This document shows, piece by piece, positions 19,451-28,991 of a stretch of 64,000 bases of DNA. The translations under genes and the position numbers were made by a program. The notes below the pieces were generated by a model. That model saw only the letters and a list, made by a program, of their open reading frames with translations. It did not search any database and had not been told where the DNA came from. The DNA comes from Rhodanobacter panaciterrae (GTDB lineage: Bacteria > Pseudomonadota > Gammaproteobacteria > Xanthomonadales > Rhodanobacteraceae), in contig NZ_BMXT01000002.1 in the NCBI RefSeq assembly GCF_014651895.1, positions 1 through 64,000 of the forward strand. The letters are read 5' to 3'. How positions within the stretch are numbered: position 1 is the first letter of the stretch; each line of letters begins with the position of its first letter.

Positions 19451-21418
19451 ATGATGCATTCGAGTCGACTCGCTGCCGGGCTGTGGCCCGCGCTGTTCGC
19501 CCTGCTGTTCACGCTGAGCGGTGCGCTGCAAGCCGCCGACACGCCACAGGCGAAGTACCCGAACTATCCCAGCGAGACCCCGGCCAAGTTCGTGCCCGCC
19601 ACCGCCGACCACGACTACGTCTCGCGCGACGTGATGATCCCGATGCGCGATGGCGTGAAGCTGCACACCATCATCCTGATCCCGAAAGGCGCGCAGCACG
19701 CCGGCATCCTGCTCACCCGCACGCCGTACGACGCCAAGGCACTGACCACGCACACGATGAGCGGCCACCTCGGCCCGATGCTGCAGGGCTACGACAACGC
19801 CACCGACGTCATCGTCGAGGACGGCTACATCCGCGTGGTGCAGGACGTGCGCGGCAAGTACGGTTCCGAAGGCGACTACGTGATGAACCGGCCAGTGCAT
19901 GGACCGCTGAACCCGACACCGGTGGACGACGCGACCGACACCTGGGACACCATCGACTGGCTGGTGAAGAACATCCCCGAGTCGAACGGCAAGGTCGGCA
20001 CGCTGGGCATTTCCTACGACGGCTTCGAGCCGCTGATGGCGCTGATCAACCCGCATCCCGCGCTGAAGGTGTCGGTGCCGATGAACCCGATGGTCGACGG
20101 CTGGATGGGCGACGACTGGTTCCACAACGGCGCATTCCGCCAGCAGAACCTGAGCTACATCTACGAACAGACCGCCAGCCGCGACAACGGCATCAAGTGG
20201 TGGACGAACTACCACGACGAGTACGACCTGTTCATGCACTACGGTTCCGCCGGCGCACTGGCCCACGCCTACGGCATGGAACAGCTCGGCTTCTGGAACA
20301 AGATGCTGGCGCATCCCGCCTACGACAGTTTCTGGAGCGAGCAGGCGGTGGACAAGCTGCTCGCCGCGCAACCGCTGAAAGTGCCGGTGATGCTGGTGCA
20401 CAGTCTGTGGGATCAGGAAGACAGCTACGGCGCACTCGCCGTGTATCGCGCGATCAAGCCGAAGGACTCCAGCGGCAGCATGGTCAAGCTGGTGATGGGC
20501 CCGTGGCATCACGGCCAGGAGATCGACGAAGGTAGCTCGCTCGGCGCGATCCATTTCGGCAGCGACACCGCCCAGTATTTCCGCGAACACATCCTGCGTC
20601 CGTACCTCGCGCAATACCTCAAGGATGGCGCACCCAAGGCCGACCTCGCTGCGGTCAGCGCCTTCCAGACCGGCACCAATCAGTGGCAGCGGCTGGATCG
20701 CTGGCCGCTGGCCTGTGCCGACGGCTGCCCGACCAAGAGCCGCGCGCTGTACCTGGAAGCCGACAACAAGCTCGGCTTCAGCGCGCCTGCTGCCGGTGCC
20801 GACTACGACGAATACGTGTCCGATCCCGCGCATCCAGTGCCGTTCCGCGCACGCCCGATCCAGCCGGTCGGTTACGACCCCGGGCAAACCTGGTCGCAGT
20901 GGCTGGTAGACGACCAGCGCGAAGCCTCCGGCCGCACCGACGTGCTGAGCTATGTCTCCGACGTACTCACCACGCCACTGAAAATCAGCGGTGCACCCGA
21001 AGTGAACTTGATCGCCTCGACCAGCGGCAGCGACAGCGACTGGGTGGTCAAGCTGATCGACGTCTATCCCGATCAGGTCGCCGAGCAACCGGAGATGGGC
21101 GGCTACCAGCTCGCCGTGGCGATGGACATCTTCCGCGGCCGCTACCGCGAAGGCTTCGCCGAAGGCAAACCGATCGCCGCGAATCAGCCGCTGCCCTACC
21201 GCTTCGATCTCCCCGCGGCCAACCACGTCTTCCTGCCTGGCCACCGCATCATGGTGCAGGTGCAATCGAGCTGGTTCCCGCTCTACGACCGCAACCCGCA
21301 GACCTTCGTGCCGAACATCTTCCTGGCCAAGCCGACGGATTACGTGAAGGCCACGCAGCGCGTGTATCACGCACCGGCGCAGGCGAGTTTTATTGCGTTG
21401 CCGGTCGTAGGAGGCTAG
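19451..21418 (+). CDS. Alpha-amino-acid ester hydrolase (CocE/NonD family)
   Basis: The 655-residue protein has an N-terminal signal peptide ending near AADT (about residues 26-30), then an alpha/beta hydrolase with the GxSYxG motif (GISYDG). The nucleophile Ser188, Asp321 (SLWDQED) and His353 (GPWHHG) are spaced 133 and 32 residues apart; from memory these are the same spacings as in the characterised Acetobacter turbidans enzyme (Ser205, Asp338, His370). A C-terminal jelly-roll follows. Members hydrolyse alpha-amino acid esters and acyl beta-lactams; the natural substrate is unknown, and location should be periplasmic. The ATG at 19451 follows GGGGAATC. An 18-base longer TTG start is less likely. 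Confidence 0.88.
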   Translation: MMHSSRLAAGLWPALFALLFTLSGALQAADTPQAKYPNYPSETPAKFVPATADHDYVSRDVMIPMRDGVKLHTIILIPKGAQHAGILLTRTPYDAKALTTHTMSGHLGPMLQGYDNATDVIVEDGYIRVVQDVRGKYGSEGDYVMNRPVHGPLNPTPVDDATDTWDTIDWLVKNIPESNGKVGTLGISYDGFEPLMALINPHPALKVSVPMNPMVDGWMGDDWFHNGAFRQQNLSYIYEQTASRDNGIKWWTNYHDEYDLFMHYGSAGALAHAYGMEQLGFWNKMLAHPAYDSFWSEQAVDKLLAAQPLKVPVMLVHSLWDQEDSYGALAVYRAIKPKDSSGSMVKLVMGPWHHGQEIDEGSSLGAIHFGSDTAQYFREHILRPYLAQYLKDGAPKADLAAVSAFQTGTNQWQRLDRWPLACADGCPTKSRALYLEADNKLGFSAPAAGADYDEYVSDPAHPVPFRARPIQPVGYDPGQTWSQWLVDDQREASGRTDVLSYVSDVLTTPLKISGAPEVNLIASTSGSDSDWVVKLIDVYPDQVAEQPEMGGYQLAVAMDIFRGRYREGFAEGKPIAANQPLPYRFDLPAANHVFLPGHRIMVQVQSSWFPLYDRNPQTFVPNIFLAKPTDYVKATQRVYHAPAQASFIALPVVGG

Positions 21419-21429
21419 TCGTCCTGCTC

Positions 21430-21534
21430 CTCCCCCTGCCCTGCAGGGGGAGGTCGGGCGGGGGTTCGCTTTTGAGCTGAAAGATCGAATCAAGAGCACC
21501 CCTCCCCAACCCTCCCCTGCCTTGCAGGGGAGGG
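21430..21534. repeat. Pair of related GC-rich palindromes (BIME-like)
   Basis: Two hairpins sit in the space between convergent genes. The first is CTCCCCCTGC, CCT, GCAGGGGGAG at 21430-21452. The second is CCCTCCCCTGC, CTT, GCAGGGGAGGG at 21510-21534. They share the CTCCCCTGC...GCAGGGGAG core and bracket an AT-richer 57-base spacer. The layout resembles a REP pair. They may also stop transcription from both sides. Confidence 0.75.
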
Positions 21535-21547
21535 AGCACGGCGAAGA

Positions 21548-22579
21548 TCAGTTCGCGCCTTGCTCCTTCGCGATCGCCACAGCTTGATTCACCGCGTCGA
21601 TGACGATTTCCGGGCGGTCGTACTGCACGTAATGGCCACTTCTCGGCACGATCATGTTCACTCCATGCGTCGACATCGCGGCAATCTGCGTGTGCATGTC
21701 CTCCCACAGCAAGGTGTGCTGATCCTGCACTTCCTGGGTCCAGTTCTTGTTCCTTGGATATGGTGAATGCGTAAGCACGACGATTGGCATATCGCCGAAG
21801 TCCTTGCGGGTTGCGCGTGTTTGATCTGCGCTTGCGTAGAACATGTTTTGCCGCTCCGACGCAAAAGCCGATTGCCATTTGAGTGACGCCCCATATCCCA
21901 GCATCGCCTCGTTGATGGCCTTGCTGTAACGCGGGTCGTCGTCGCCGACACACTTCGCGTAGGCCGGCGTGCCTTTTTTGATGAACCCGCTCTTTGCCGC
22001 ATCAACGCAACTGGTGTCTTTCAGGCCAGCGTCCCACTTTTCTTTCTGGCCCGGAGCTTCGATGGCCCATGATCGGGTCGACTGGTCCTCATGCGAACCC
22101 TCGACCACGACCATGCCGACCACTTCGCTGCGATAGCGATCCGCAAACACCCGCACGGTCATTCCTGCCGCCGAGTGTCCCACCAGAATGTAAGGCGGTT
22201 TGATGCGGGCGGCCTGTAGCAAGGCATGCAGGTCTTCCGCCATGTTGCTGACCGTACCGGGGCGCGTGGCCGCGTCACTGAAGCCAAGACCCGCCCGGTC
22301 ATACGAACAGGTCCTGGTCCGCTTCGCGAGCGCCGGCTGTACCAGTGCCCACGAAATCGTGGAGTCGCCCATTCCCGAATCGAAGATCACGGTAGGCGAA
22401 CCGGAACCCCGGCAGTAAAGGTTCATGCGGCGCCCGTGATCCATGTCCACCAGTTGCTGCGGCTTCGTGTAGATCGGATCAGTGACGATGGGTGGCTTGG
22501 GTGTTTCCTGACCCAAACACAAAGTCGACAACGCCACACCCGCAAGCAGAGACGCCGCAATGGCGACAGACATACGCAT
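21548..22579 (-). CDS. Secreted alpha/beta hydrolase
   Basis: The 343-residue protein begins with a signal peptide (MRMSVAIAASLLAGVALSTLCLG). It has the alpha/beta hydrolase pattern: an oxyanion-type GSGSPTVIFDSGMGDS segment, SYDRAGLGFSD, nucleophile elbow GHSAAG with Ser, and the terminal RSGHYVQYDRP with His as the likely catalytic residue. Members of this group act on esters, lactones or peptides; no specific substrate can be named. ATG at 22579 is preceded by AGGAAGGGG. The frame opening at 22645 is not used. It lies downstream of the lipoprotein esterase gene at 22675, 95 bases apart on the same strand. Confidence 0.85.
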   Translation of the reverse strand: MRMSVAIAASLLAGVALSTLCLGQETPKPPIVTDPIYTKPQQLVDMDHGRRMNLYCRGSGSPTVIFDSGMGDSTISWALVQPALAKRTRTCSYDRAGLGFSDAATRPGTVSNMAEDLHALLQAARIKPPYILVGHSAAGMTVRVFADRYRSEVVGMVVVEGSHEDQSTRSWAIEAPGQKEKWDAGLKDTSCVDAAKSGFIKKGTPAYAKCVGDDDPRYSKAINEAMLGYGASLKWQSAFASERQNMFYASADQTRATRKDFGDMPIVVLTHSPYPRNKNWTQEVQDQHTLLWEDMHTQIAAMSTHGVNMIVPRSGHYVQYDRPEIVIDAVNQAVAIAKEQGAN

Positions 22580-22674
22580 GAATTTCCCCTTCCTGAGACA
22601 TCCGATGAATGAGGGCATTACACACAGGGTGTGCACGTTCCACAACTGAGGTGCGAATGCCTGTCGCCGTGTGG

Positions 22675-24582
22675 TTACGGCTTCGCCGTCCGCACTGCCG
22701 CCGCATGCAGCGCGAGAATCCTGCGCAGCTCAAGGATCGCCGCCGGGGTGTCCTGCACGCTGTGCCAGGACGGGATGGCGAGTTCGGAATCGGCTCCGGC
22801 GAGGTGCGCGCTCTGGTACGGCACCACGCCGTCGCTGCTGGTGGCGAGCGGGCCGGTCGATTTGTAGACGCCGACGATGGTGTGATAACGCACGCGCGGC
22901 GAGATCGGCAGGTTGGCGGCGGCAACGATGAAGGGGTCGGTGTCGCTTAGGTTGTCGATGCTGTTGGGCACGCGGATCGGCGTGATCTTGGAGCCGTCGC
23001 TCTTGAGCAGGTCCGAAAGGCTGGCCACTTCCTTGAGCACGTTGACCGGCAGGCGGATCAGGTTGCCGATCCAGCGCGCAATGCGATGCTGCGCGTACGG
23101 GGTGCCGCGATGCGGCGAGGCGAGGAACACGGCACGAGTGACCTGCGGCATCGGCGTGAACTGCAGGTAGGGCGCGAGACGCTTGCGCACCCGCGCGCGT
23201 TTCTCCGGCGACAGGTTGGCGCGCACGGGCACGACATCCCACAGCTTGTCGCCGCTGGACGACACCAGCAGCCGCGCGATGACGCCGCCCATGCTGTGGC
23301 CGACCAGTACCATGTTCTGCGAGGCACGCGCACGACCGGAGGGATCGAAGTGCTGCAGCGTCGCGTCGAGCGCCTTGCGGATCTGCGCGAGATTCACCGC
23401 GACGGGCGCATTGGTCGGGTAGTAAACCTCCCACACCTGGTAGTTGCGGCGCAGGTTCTCATCGCCCATGACTTCGTTTGCCACGTTGATCCACGCCTCC
23501 GGACTGCTGGCCAGACCGTGCAGCATGACCACGGTGAGGCGATCGGGATCGTACGGCTGCATCAGCAGCACACGCGGCGTGGTGATGCCGCCTTCGCGAC
23601 CCAGCAGGGAGCGGATCGACTGGCTGGCAAAACCCGAGCGCGCCAGCCACACGCCATAGGCAGCGGTGAAGTTGGCGCCAAGTGGCACCACCCTGCCGCC
23701 GATGGTGATGCTGCGGTCGCGGTACGGATCGCGCGCCAGCAGCTGCACCTGGCTCGTGGCCAGTACGTTAGCCAGCGTGTTGCCGTCGAACACCAGCGCG
23801 CCGGTCATCGACACGTAGTCGGGGTTGCGCCATGGCACTTCCGCGGCGGCCGGTTCCGGTGGCGAGACGGCGACGAAATCCGAGCCGAAGCCGTCGCGCT
23901 GATAGACGTTGCGCAGGCCGTTGAAGCGCAGGTCCGCGGCGGGAAGGAGTTCCGTCGGCACGCGTGCATCGCCGGCCAGGCGTACATCGGTCTGCGGTCG
24001 CAGCACCGTCCAACCGGCCAGCGAAGTCTGCGTCCATTGCGTGCCCAATTGCGGCAACTCGTGAAAGAAGCGCGCCACCGCGCGTTGCACGGCGAAGTTG
24101 TAGAAGCCGATTACCTGCACCTGGCGCAACTCGAAGGACCGTTCGGATGGCTGCCGTGCGGTGTAGAACAGATAAGCGTAGGCGTAGCGCGCGGACTGCA
24201 GGTAGGCATCGAGCGTCGCGTCGTCCATTGGTGTGCCGGCCTTGGCGCGGTCGGTCTTCATTGCCCGGCCCATCCACAGTTCGGACAGCGTCGAAAGCCG
24301 CAGCTCGTCGGTCAGCCCGGGCGAACGGGTGACGGTAGCCGTGCAATCCGCGAACACTCGCGCGCAGGCATCGGTGGTCAGCGCGACGACGTTGAGCGCC
24401 TGCACGGTGCCGTCGCTGAGGTGGCCACTGCCGAGCACATCGGCGCGCCGTTCGGCGACATAGTCATGCGGCTTGATTCGGCTGACGCCGACCATGGCGC
24501 ACGCGCTGAGCGAAAGCAGCATGGCAAGGGCACTGCATCGCACGATCCATATCCGCGTTCCGCTACGCATGCTGCTATCCAT
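22675..24582 (-). CDS. Lipase/esterase-like lipoprotein
   Basis: The protein has about 635 residues. A lipoprotein signal ends at LSLSAC (Cys near residue 24), so the enzyme should be anchored in the envelope. The C-terminal half is an alpha/beta hydrolase: VMLHGLASSPEAW, nucleophile elbow VGHSMGGVIA, then LASPHRGTPYA and DGVVPYQSAH with an Asp and His of the triad. The N-terminal half (about residues 30-310) has no recognised motif and may be a beta-rich accessory domain. Start codons at 24582 and 24570 are equally plausible, differing by four residues. Substrate is unknown; lipid or ester hydrolysis is likely. The gene has its own space upstream, divergent from the DUF4105 gene. Confidence 0.82.
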   Translation of the reverse strand: MDSSMRSGTRIWIVRCSALAMLLSLSACAMVGVSRIKPHDYVAERRADVLGSGHLSDGTVQALNVVALTTDACARVFADCTATVTRSPGLTDELRLSTLSELWMGRAMKTDRAKAGTPMDDATLDAYLQSARYAYAYLFYTARQPSERSFELRQVQVIGFYNFAVQRAVARFFHELPQLGTQWTQTSLAGWTVLRPQTDVRLAGDARVPTELLPAADLRFNGLRNVYQRDGFGSDFVAVSPPEPAAAEVPWRNPDYVSMTGALVFDGNTLANVLATSQVQLLARDPYRDRSITIGGRVVPLGANFTAAYGVWLARSGFASQSIRSLLGREGGITTPRVLLMQPYDPDRLTVVMLHGLASSPEAWINVANEVMGDENLRRNYQVWEVYYPTNAPVAVNLAQIRKALDATLQHFDPSGRARASQNMVLVGHSMGGVIARLLVSSSGDKLWDVVPVRANLSPEKRARVRKRLAPYLQFTPMPQVTRAVFLASPHRGTPYAQHRIARWIGNLIRLPVNVLKEVASLSDLLKSDGSKITPIRVPNSIDNLSDTDPFIVAAANLPISPRVRYHTIVGVYKSTGPLATSSDGVVPYQSAHLAGADSELAIPSWHSVQDTPAAILELRRILALHAAAVRTAKP

Positions 24583-24710
24583 TCGACGGGTGCAGGGGAA
24601 TTGTAGCGATCGGATCGCCGGCCATGGGTTGCCCATGCGCCGGACCATGCATTGTCTTCTCGCAGTCAAAGCCGCACGCTTGCGATGACGGTCAATGCGA
24701 CGGGAACGAG

Positions 24711-25712
24711 ATGGCGAAGAAACTCCGGATGGTGGGCCGGTCTGTGCTGTTCGTGGCGATCGCGCTGGTCACGCTGCTGTCGGGCGTGTGGGGCGCGCTG
24801 GCGCTCTGGTACAAGCTGCCTGGCGGCGTGGCGTGGCGAACGCTGGGCGGCACGATCTGGGCACTCGTGGTGATCGCGCTGGCCGTGTTCGCGATCAGCC
24901 GGCGCAGCTGGCTGCCGCTGGGTGTCTACGCGCTGATGTACACGCTGCTGCTGCTCTGGTGGGCGAGCATCGCGCCGTCGAATCACCGGATATGGTCGGA
25001 CGATGTCGCGCGCATGCTTACCGGCACGGTGCAGGGCAGCGTGGTCACGCTCGACAACGTGCGCAACTTCAACTGGCGCAGCGACACTGACTACGATGCG
25101 CGCTGGGAAACCCGCCATTACGACCTGGATCGGCTGGCTTCGGCCGACGCGGTGCTGTCCTATTGGGGCAGCAAGGCGATCGCACACGCCATGATCTCGT
25201 TCGGCTTCGACGACGGCAGCCATGTGGTGTTCTCGGTGGAGATCCGCAAGAAGCGTGGCGAGCAGTACTCGTCGATCGGCGGATTCTTCCGCCAGTTCGA
25301 AACGATCCTGGTCGCCGCGGACGAGCGCGACATCATCCGTGTGCGCACCAATGTGCGCGGCGAGGACGATTACCTCTACCCGCTGCGCATGGACAAGCCG
25401 ATCATGCGCGCACTGTTCCTTTCCTACGTGCAGGCGGCGAATACTCTGTCGACCAAGCCGGCGTTCTACAACACGATCACCTCGAACTGCACGACGATCG
25501 TCTACCGCATGGCACGACAGATCGATCCGGGGCTGCCGTGGGACATGCGTCTGCTGCTGACCGGTTACCTTCCCGAATATCTGTACAAGGTCGGCGCGCT
25601 GGATCGCAGCGTCCCGGTCGAGCAGTTGCGTCAGCGCGGGCGCATCACCGATCGGGCGAAAAACGCGGCACCGGACGAGGATTTCTCGAAGGCGATTCGC
25701 ACGGGCTCGTAG
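24711..25712 (+). CDS. DUF4105 domain membrane protein
   Basis: The 333-residue protein has three N-terminal membrane segments within about the first 90 residues and a long C-terminal domain with the DUF4105 pattern: SYWGSKAIAHAMISFGF, then VEIRKKRGEQYS and the Cys/Thr motif NCTTIVYRM. The conserved Cys and His suggest a protease-like fold, but activity has not been shown for the family to my knowledge. It starts at the ATG at 24711 after GGGAACGAG. The longer frame from 24624 runs through the divergent promoter. It is monocistronic and ends 25 bases before a REP palindrome. Confidence 0.82.
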   Translation: MAKKLRMVGRSVLFVAIALVTLLSGVWGALALWYKLPGGVAWRTLGGTIWALVVIALAVFAISRRSWLPLGVYALMYTLLLLWWASIAPSNHRIWSDDVARMLTGTVQGSVVTLDNVRNFNWRSDTDYDARWETRHYDLDRLASADAVLSYWGSKAIAHAMISFGFDDGSHVVFSVEIRKKRGEQYSSIGGFFRQFETILVAADERDIIRVRTNVRGEDDYLYPLRMDKPIMRALFLSYVQAANTLSTKPAFYNTITSNCTTIVYRMARQIDPGLPWDMRLLLTGYLPEYLYKVGALDRSVPVEQLRQRGRITDRAKNAAPDEDFSKAIRTGS

Positions 25713-25737
25713 TGAGCCCCGACGACCCCTCAGCGGC

Positions 25738-25763
25738 GTCATTCCCGCGAAGGCGGGAATGAC
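25738..25763. repeat. REP-type palindrome
   Basis: GTCATTCCCGC, GAAG, GCGGGAATGAC lies between two convergent genes. It is the same class as the elements at 8782 and 42885, differing mainly in the inner G/C positions. Confidence 0.85.
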
Positions 25764-25778
25764 GGCAAAAAACAGATA

Positions 25779-27221
25779 TCAGCCGGCCAACTCGAAGCGC
25801 GTGCTGCGCTTGACCGGATCGGCCTCGACCAGCTTGACCCTGACGTCGGCACCCAGCGGTAGGCTGGATGTGCTCGATACGCTGGCCTCGATCGCCGGAT
25901 CGCGCACGATGACCACACCCTTGGTCGGCGCGTTGGCGGCGACTTCGACGATCGCGCCAGCGAAAGTTTCGCCCACGCGCGGCGCCAGCACCGCGGCTTC
26001 GGCCAGATCGAGCACGGCTTTCTGGTACTGACTGGCCCGGTGGCCGGAAGCCTGCATCGTGACGGGCAGGCCAGGCAACGCGGCGAGCACCCAGGCAGGC
26101 ACCGGCTGTTTCGCGCACAGCGCCACGCAGACTTCGCCGGTATAGCGGTCGACCAGTCGGCGCAACGGTGCGGTGGCATGGGTGTATTCCGCAGCCACTG
26201 CCCACTGCATCGGCTGTGCGGGCAGTTCGCCATTGAATGCCGTATAGCCGGCGCCACGCAGCACCGTGGTGCATGCAGTCAGCATCGCGACATGGGTGTC
26301 TTTCGACGGATCGAGCGAGCGGATGAATTCAGGATAGCTCAAGGCGTCCGGCCAGTCGATGGCCAACGCCTTGGCGGTGATGTGCAGGCGTTGCAGCGAC
26401 TGCGGTTCGGGTTCGGGCAAGGTGCGCAGCAGGCCGACTTTCGCCTGCACCATCAGCTGCGCCGCGGCCATGCCAGTCAGCAGCGAGATCTGCTCGTTCC
26501 AGTCCTCGACCGCCAGACGCGCACGAAACGCCAGCGTCCACTGGCCGTCGACCACGTCGATTTCCTGTTCGGGCAGCGGCAGGCTGATGCCGCCGCGCGC
26601 CTGCTCGCGCTGCTTGCGCAGCTCGCCGATCTCGCGCAGCACGGCCCACATCGGATCGGCGCTGCCGGCGTCGATCTGCTGCTGCACGCCGGCATAGTTG
26701 AGCTTGGCGCGACTGCTGACGCGGGCGCGCCGCACGTCGATGCTGGCGATCTCGCCGGTCTTGTCCAGTTCAATCGTCCACAGCAAGGCAGGACGCAGCT
26801 GACCCGGCAGCAGCGAGGTAGCGCCTTCGGACAGTACCTTGGGATGCAGCGGAATCTTGGCGTCCGCGCCATACAGCGTCTCGCCGCGGCGATTCGCTTC
26901 GAGGTCGATCGGATCGCCAGCGGTGACGAACGCGGCGACGTCGGCAATCGCGTAATACACCCTGTGACCGTTATCGGTACGCTCGACGTACATCGCCTGA
27001 TCCAGGTCCATCGAGTCCGGCGGATCGATCGTGATCAGCGCGATGTCGGTGCGATCCAGCTCCGGCAGCCGTGGATGGGCGGCGGCCTGCGCGGCCGCAG
27101 CCTCGACTTCCGGCGGAAACGCCAGTGGCAGTTTCAGCTGACTCTGGATATCGTGCATGCCCTGCACGAGCACGTTGTCGTCGCTGGGCTGGATGTGGAT
27201 GCGGCGGGTGGTGGTCGGCAC
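25779..27221 (-). CDS. RNase II/R family exoribonuclease (RNB domain)
   Basis: The 480-residue protein has the RNB catalytic domain: DIALITIDPPDSMDLDQAM carries the Asp cluster that binds magnesium, followed by YYAIADVAAFV and the ARGGISLPLPEQEID region. A C-terminal S1-like strand set (GETFAGAIVEVAAN) is present. It is shorter than RNase II (about 640) and RNase R (about 800) because the N-terminal cold-shock domains are reduced. It hydrolyses RNA from the 3' end. The GTG at 27221 is chosen because AAGGAAG precedes it; the longer frame to 27308 lacks such a site. The gene is alone and convergent with the DUF4105 gene. Confidence 0.85.
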   Translation of the reverse strand: MPTTTRRIHIQPSDDNVLVQGMHDIQSQLKLPLAFPPEVEAAAAQAAAHPRLPELDRTDIALITIDPPDSMDLDQAMYVERTDNGHRVYYAIADVAAFVTAGDPIDLEANRRGETLYGADAKIPLHPKVLSEGATSLLPGQLRPALLWTIELDKTGEIASIDVRRARVSSRAKLNYAGVQQQIDAGSADPMWAVLREIGELRKQREQARGGISLPLPEQEIDVVDGQWTLAFRARLAVEDWNEQISLLTGMAAAQLMVQAKVGLLRTLPEPEPQSLQRLHITAKALAIDWPDALSYPEFIRSLDPSKDTHVAMLTACTTVLRGAGYTAFNGELPAQPMQWAVAAEYTHATAPLRRLVDRYTGEVCVALCAKQPVPAWVLAALPGLPVTMQASGHRASQYQKAVLDLAEAAVLAPRVGETFAGAIVEVAANAPTKGVVIVRDPAIEASVSSTSSLPLGADVRVKLVEADPVKRSTRFELAG

Positions 27222-27428
27222 GGGCGATCTTCCTTGCGTGGTGGCTTGCGGTAATCCGGAGCACATGCAACACGCCCTGGCGAATGGCGCATTCCTCAAA
27301 ATATACACGCCTCGGCGCCACGGCCAGCATGGTATGCATACGCCGCGGCCTGCCGGACGGTACTTCCGTCACCGTCGCGCAAGGTGTAGAAACGGCAAGG
27401 TTATCCCCGCCCCATCATCGATCCCCTC

Positions 27429-27902
27429 ATGACTGACACATCCCTGCTGATACGTCTGGCCGAAGACGACGACGATTTCGTCCTCTCGCTGGTACCGCGC
27501 TTCGTGGATTTCACCCTGCCACCGTGGCGGCGCCGGCACGAATGCATCGAAGGCATCCGCAACGACTTGTTGCGACATCTGGAAGACCAGCCGGCGAACA
27601 GCTACCTGTTCGTGGCCGAAGACGCCGAGGGCACGCGGGTTGGCTTCATCCACCTGCAGCGCACCGCGGATTTCTTCACCGGACGCAGCAATTGCCACAT
27701 CTCCGATCTGGCGGTGGCACCGAAACACGAGGGCAACGGTGTCGGCCAGGCACTGCTGGCGCATGCCGAGGAGTGGGCGCGCGAACATCATTGCCAGCTG
27801 GTGACGCTGGCGGTGTTTCCCGGCAACGAACGCGCGCGGGCTCTGTACGAAGCGACCGGCTATGCGCCGGACCTGCTCAGGCTGGCCAAATCGGTGCACT
27901 GA
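27429..27902 (+). CDS. GNAT family N-acetyltransferase
   Basis: The 157-residue protein has the GNAT fold: a first strand, ADFFTGRSNCHISDLAVAPKHEGNGVGQALL which holds the acetyl-CoA pyrophosphate-binding loop (here EGNGVG), and the C-terminal GNERARALYEATGYAPD segment typical of the family. It transfers an acetyl group from acetyl-CoA to an amine; the acceptor is unknown. ATG at 27429 is the first in the frame. It is divergent from the RNB gene and convergent with the SapC gene, and is followed by a terminator shared by both. Confidence 0.88.
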   Translation: MTDTSLLIRLAEDDDDFVLSLVPRFVDFTLPPWRRRHECIEGIRNDLLRHLEDQPANSYLFVAEDAEGTRVGFIHLQRTADFFTGRSNCHISDLAVAPKHEGNGVGQALLAHAEEWAREHHCQLVTLAVFPGNERARALYEATGYAPDLLRLAKSVH

Positions 27903-27913
27903 GGCCCTAAACG

Positions 27914-27941
27914 GAAGAAGCCGCCCGAGGGCGGCTTCTTC
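27914..27941. terminator. Bidirectional terminator between GNAT and SapC genes
   Basis: GAAGAAGCCGCC, loop CGAG, GGCGGCTTCTTC forms a 12-bp stem between two convergent genes. The CTTCTTC end suits the plus strand and the complementary end suits the minus strand. Confidence 0.85.
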
Positions 27942-27967
27942 GTGATCGTGTCGCGATCGACGCGCGA

Positions 27968-28753
27968 TCAGTTCTTGCTGGCGCTGCCGACTGCTTCAGC
28001 CTGCTCACGCACGTCCAGGCGCTGGGCCAGACGGTCGATGTTGGCCAGCGACAGCAGGTGCGCGTAGATCCAGCCGAGCACACCTTCACGCAGGAGCTCG
28101 TGGGTGACCTTCTCGTCCAACGCGCGCAGCTTCTCTTCACTGACCACGAACAGGCCACTGAGATTGATCGACTTGCCTTCCTGGCCGTCCATGCCGTTCT
28201 TCTGCAGCTGAACGTTGCGCGGCTCCAGCAGGTCATGCTTGAGCAGCTGCTCCATGAACCACTTGGTGCGCCCGATGTTCTGCTGGAATTCGCCGAGGAA
28301 GCCCACAGCCTTGGTCAGCATCTCGCTGTCGGTGCCGTCTTCCTTGAACAGACGCTCGCCTTCGCTGGCGTTGAAGCCCTCGTAGCGCTCGTCGAGGAAC
28401 ACGGTGAAGTCATCGCCGCCTTCCTGCCCAGCCGGCTTCTCGGCCAGCACGAACGGATAGCGGCGCACGAAAGCCGGGATATAGGTGTCCGACGCCCAAT
28501 GACCGTCGGCATCGACATACAGGTTTTCGTTCTGGCGTAGGCCAAGCATGGCCATCGGACCGGCTTCGGCCATCGACGTGCCGCCAAACACGATCAGCAG
28601 ATCGCGCGCGGCAATGCCGAACTCCACACCGGTCAGCGGCACCGAATGCGCGTTCATCGCGAACTTCACGTTCGGCACGCCCTTCAGGCGCAGATCCTTG
28701 TGTTCGGTGCGGTTGAGCGGCACCGGATGCTCGTAGAAAAGAACTTCAGCCAC
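27968..28753 (-). CDS. SapC family protein
   Basis: The 261-residue protein has the SapC family N-terminus (YEHPVPLNRTEHKDLRLKG) and the central motif AHSVPLTGVEFGIAARDLL. The family is named after a Campylobacter protein from the S-layer locus, but most members stand alone in proteobacteria and their role is unknown. No signal peptide or membrane segment is present, so it is probably cytoplasmic. It starts with GTG at 28753, after AGAGGTAAGTAAC. It is a single gene that ends at the terminator at 27914-27941. Confidence 0.85.
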   Translation of the reverse strand: MAEVLFYEHPVPLNRTEHKDLRLKGVPNVKFAMNAHSVPLTGVEFGIAARDLLIVFGGTSMAEAGPMAMLGLRQNENLYVDADGHWASDTYIPAFVRRYPFVLAEKPAGQEGGDDFTVFLDERYEGFNASEGERLFKEDGTDSEMLTKAVGFLGEFQQNIGRTKWFMEQLLKHDLLEPRNVQLQKNGMDGQEGKSINLSGLFVVSEEKLRALDEKVTHELLREGVLGWIYAHLLSLANIDRLAQRLDVREQAEAVGSASKN

Positions 28754-28991
28754 GTTACTTACCTCTGCCCCCGCCGTGCCGGGTCACCACCGAAGCGCCC
28801 CTACCAAACCCGGCGTCAGGTCTGTGTTGACTGGCAATCATATCAGCGCTTCCGCACGGCGGCGACTGCCCTGCCGACGAGCCCTAACCTGAATTGCATG
28901 CGGATTGCAATGAAATTGTTCTATGCTGGCTCCAGACAAGCATCCTGCATTGCCGAAACGCTCTCAAAGCCCTGGCTGAAGGACGATTTAC

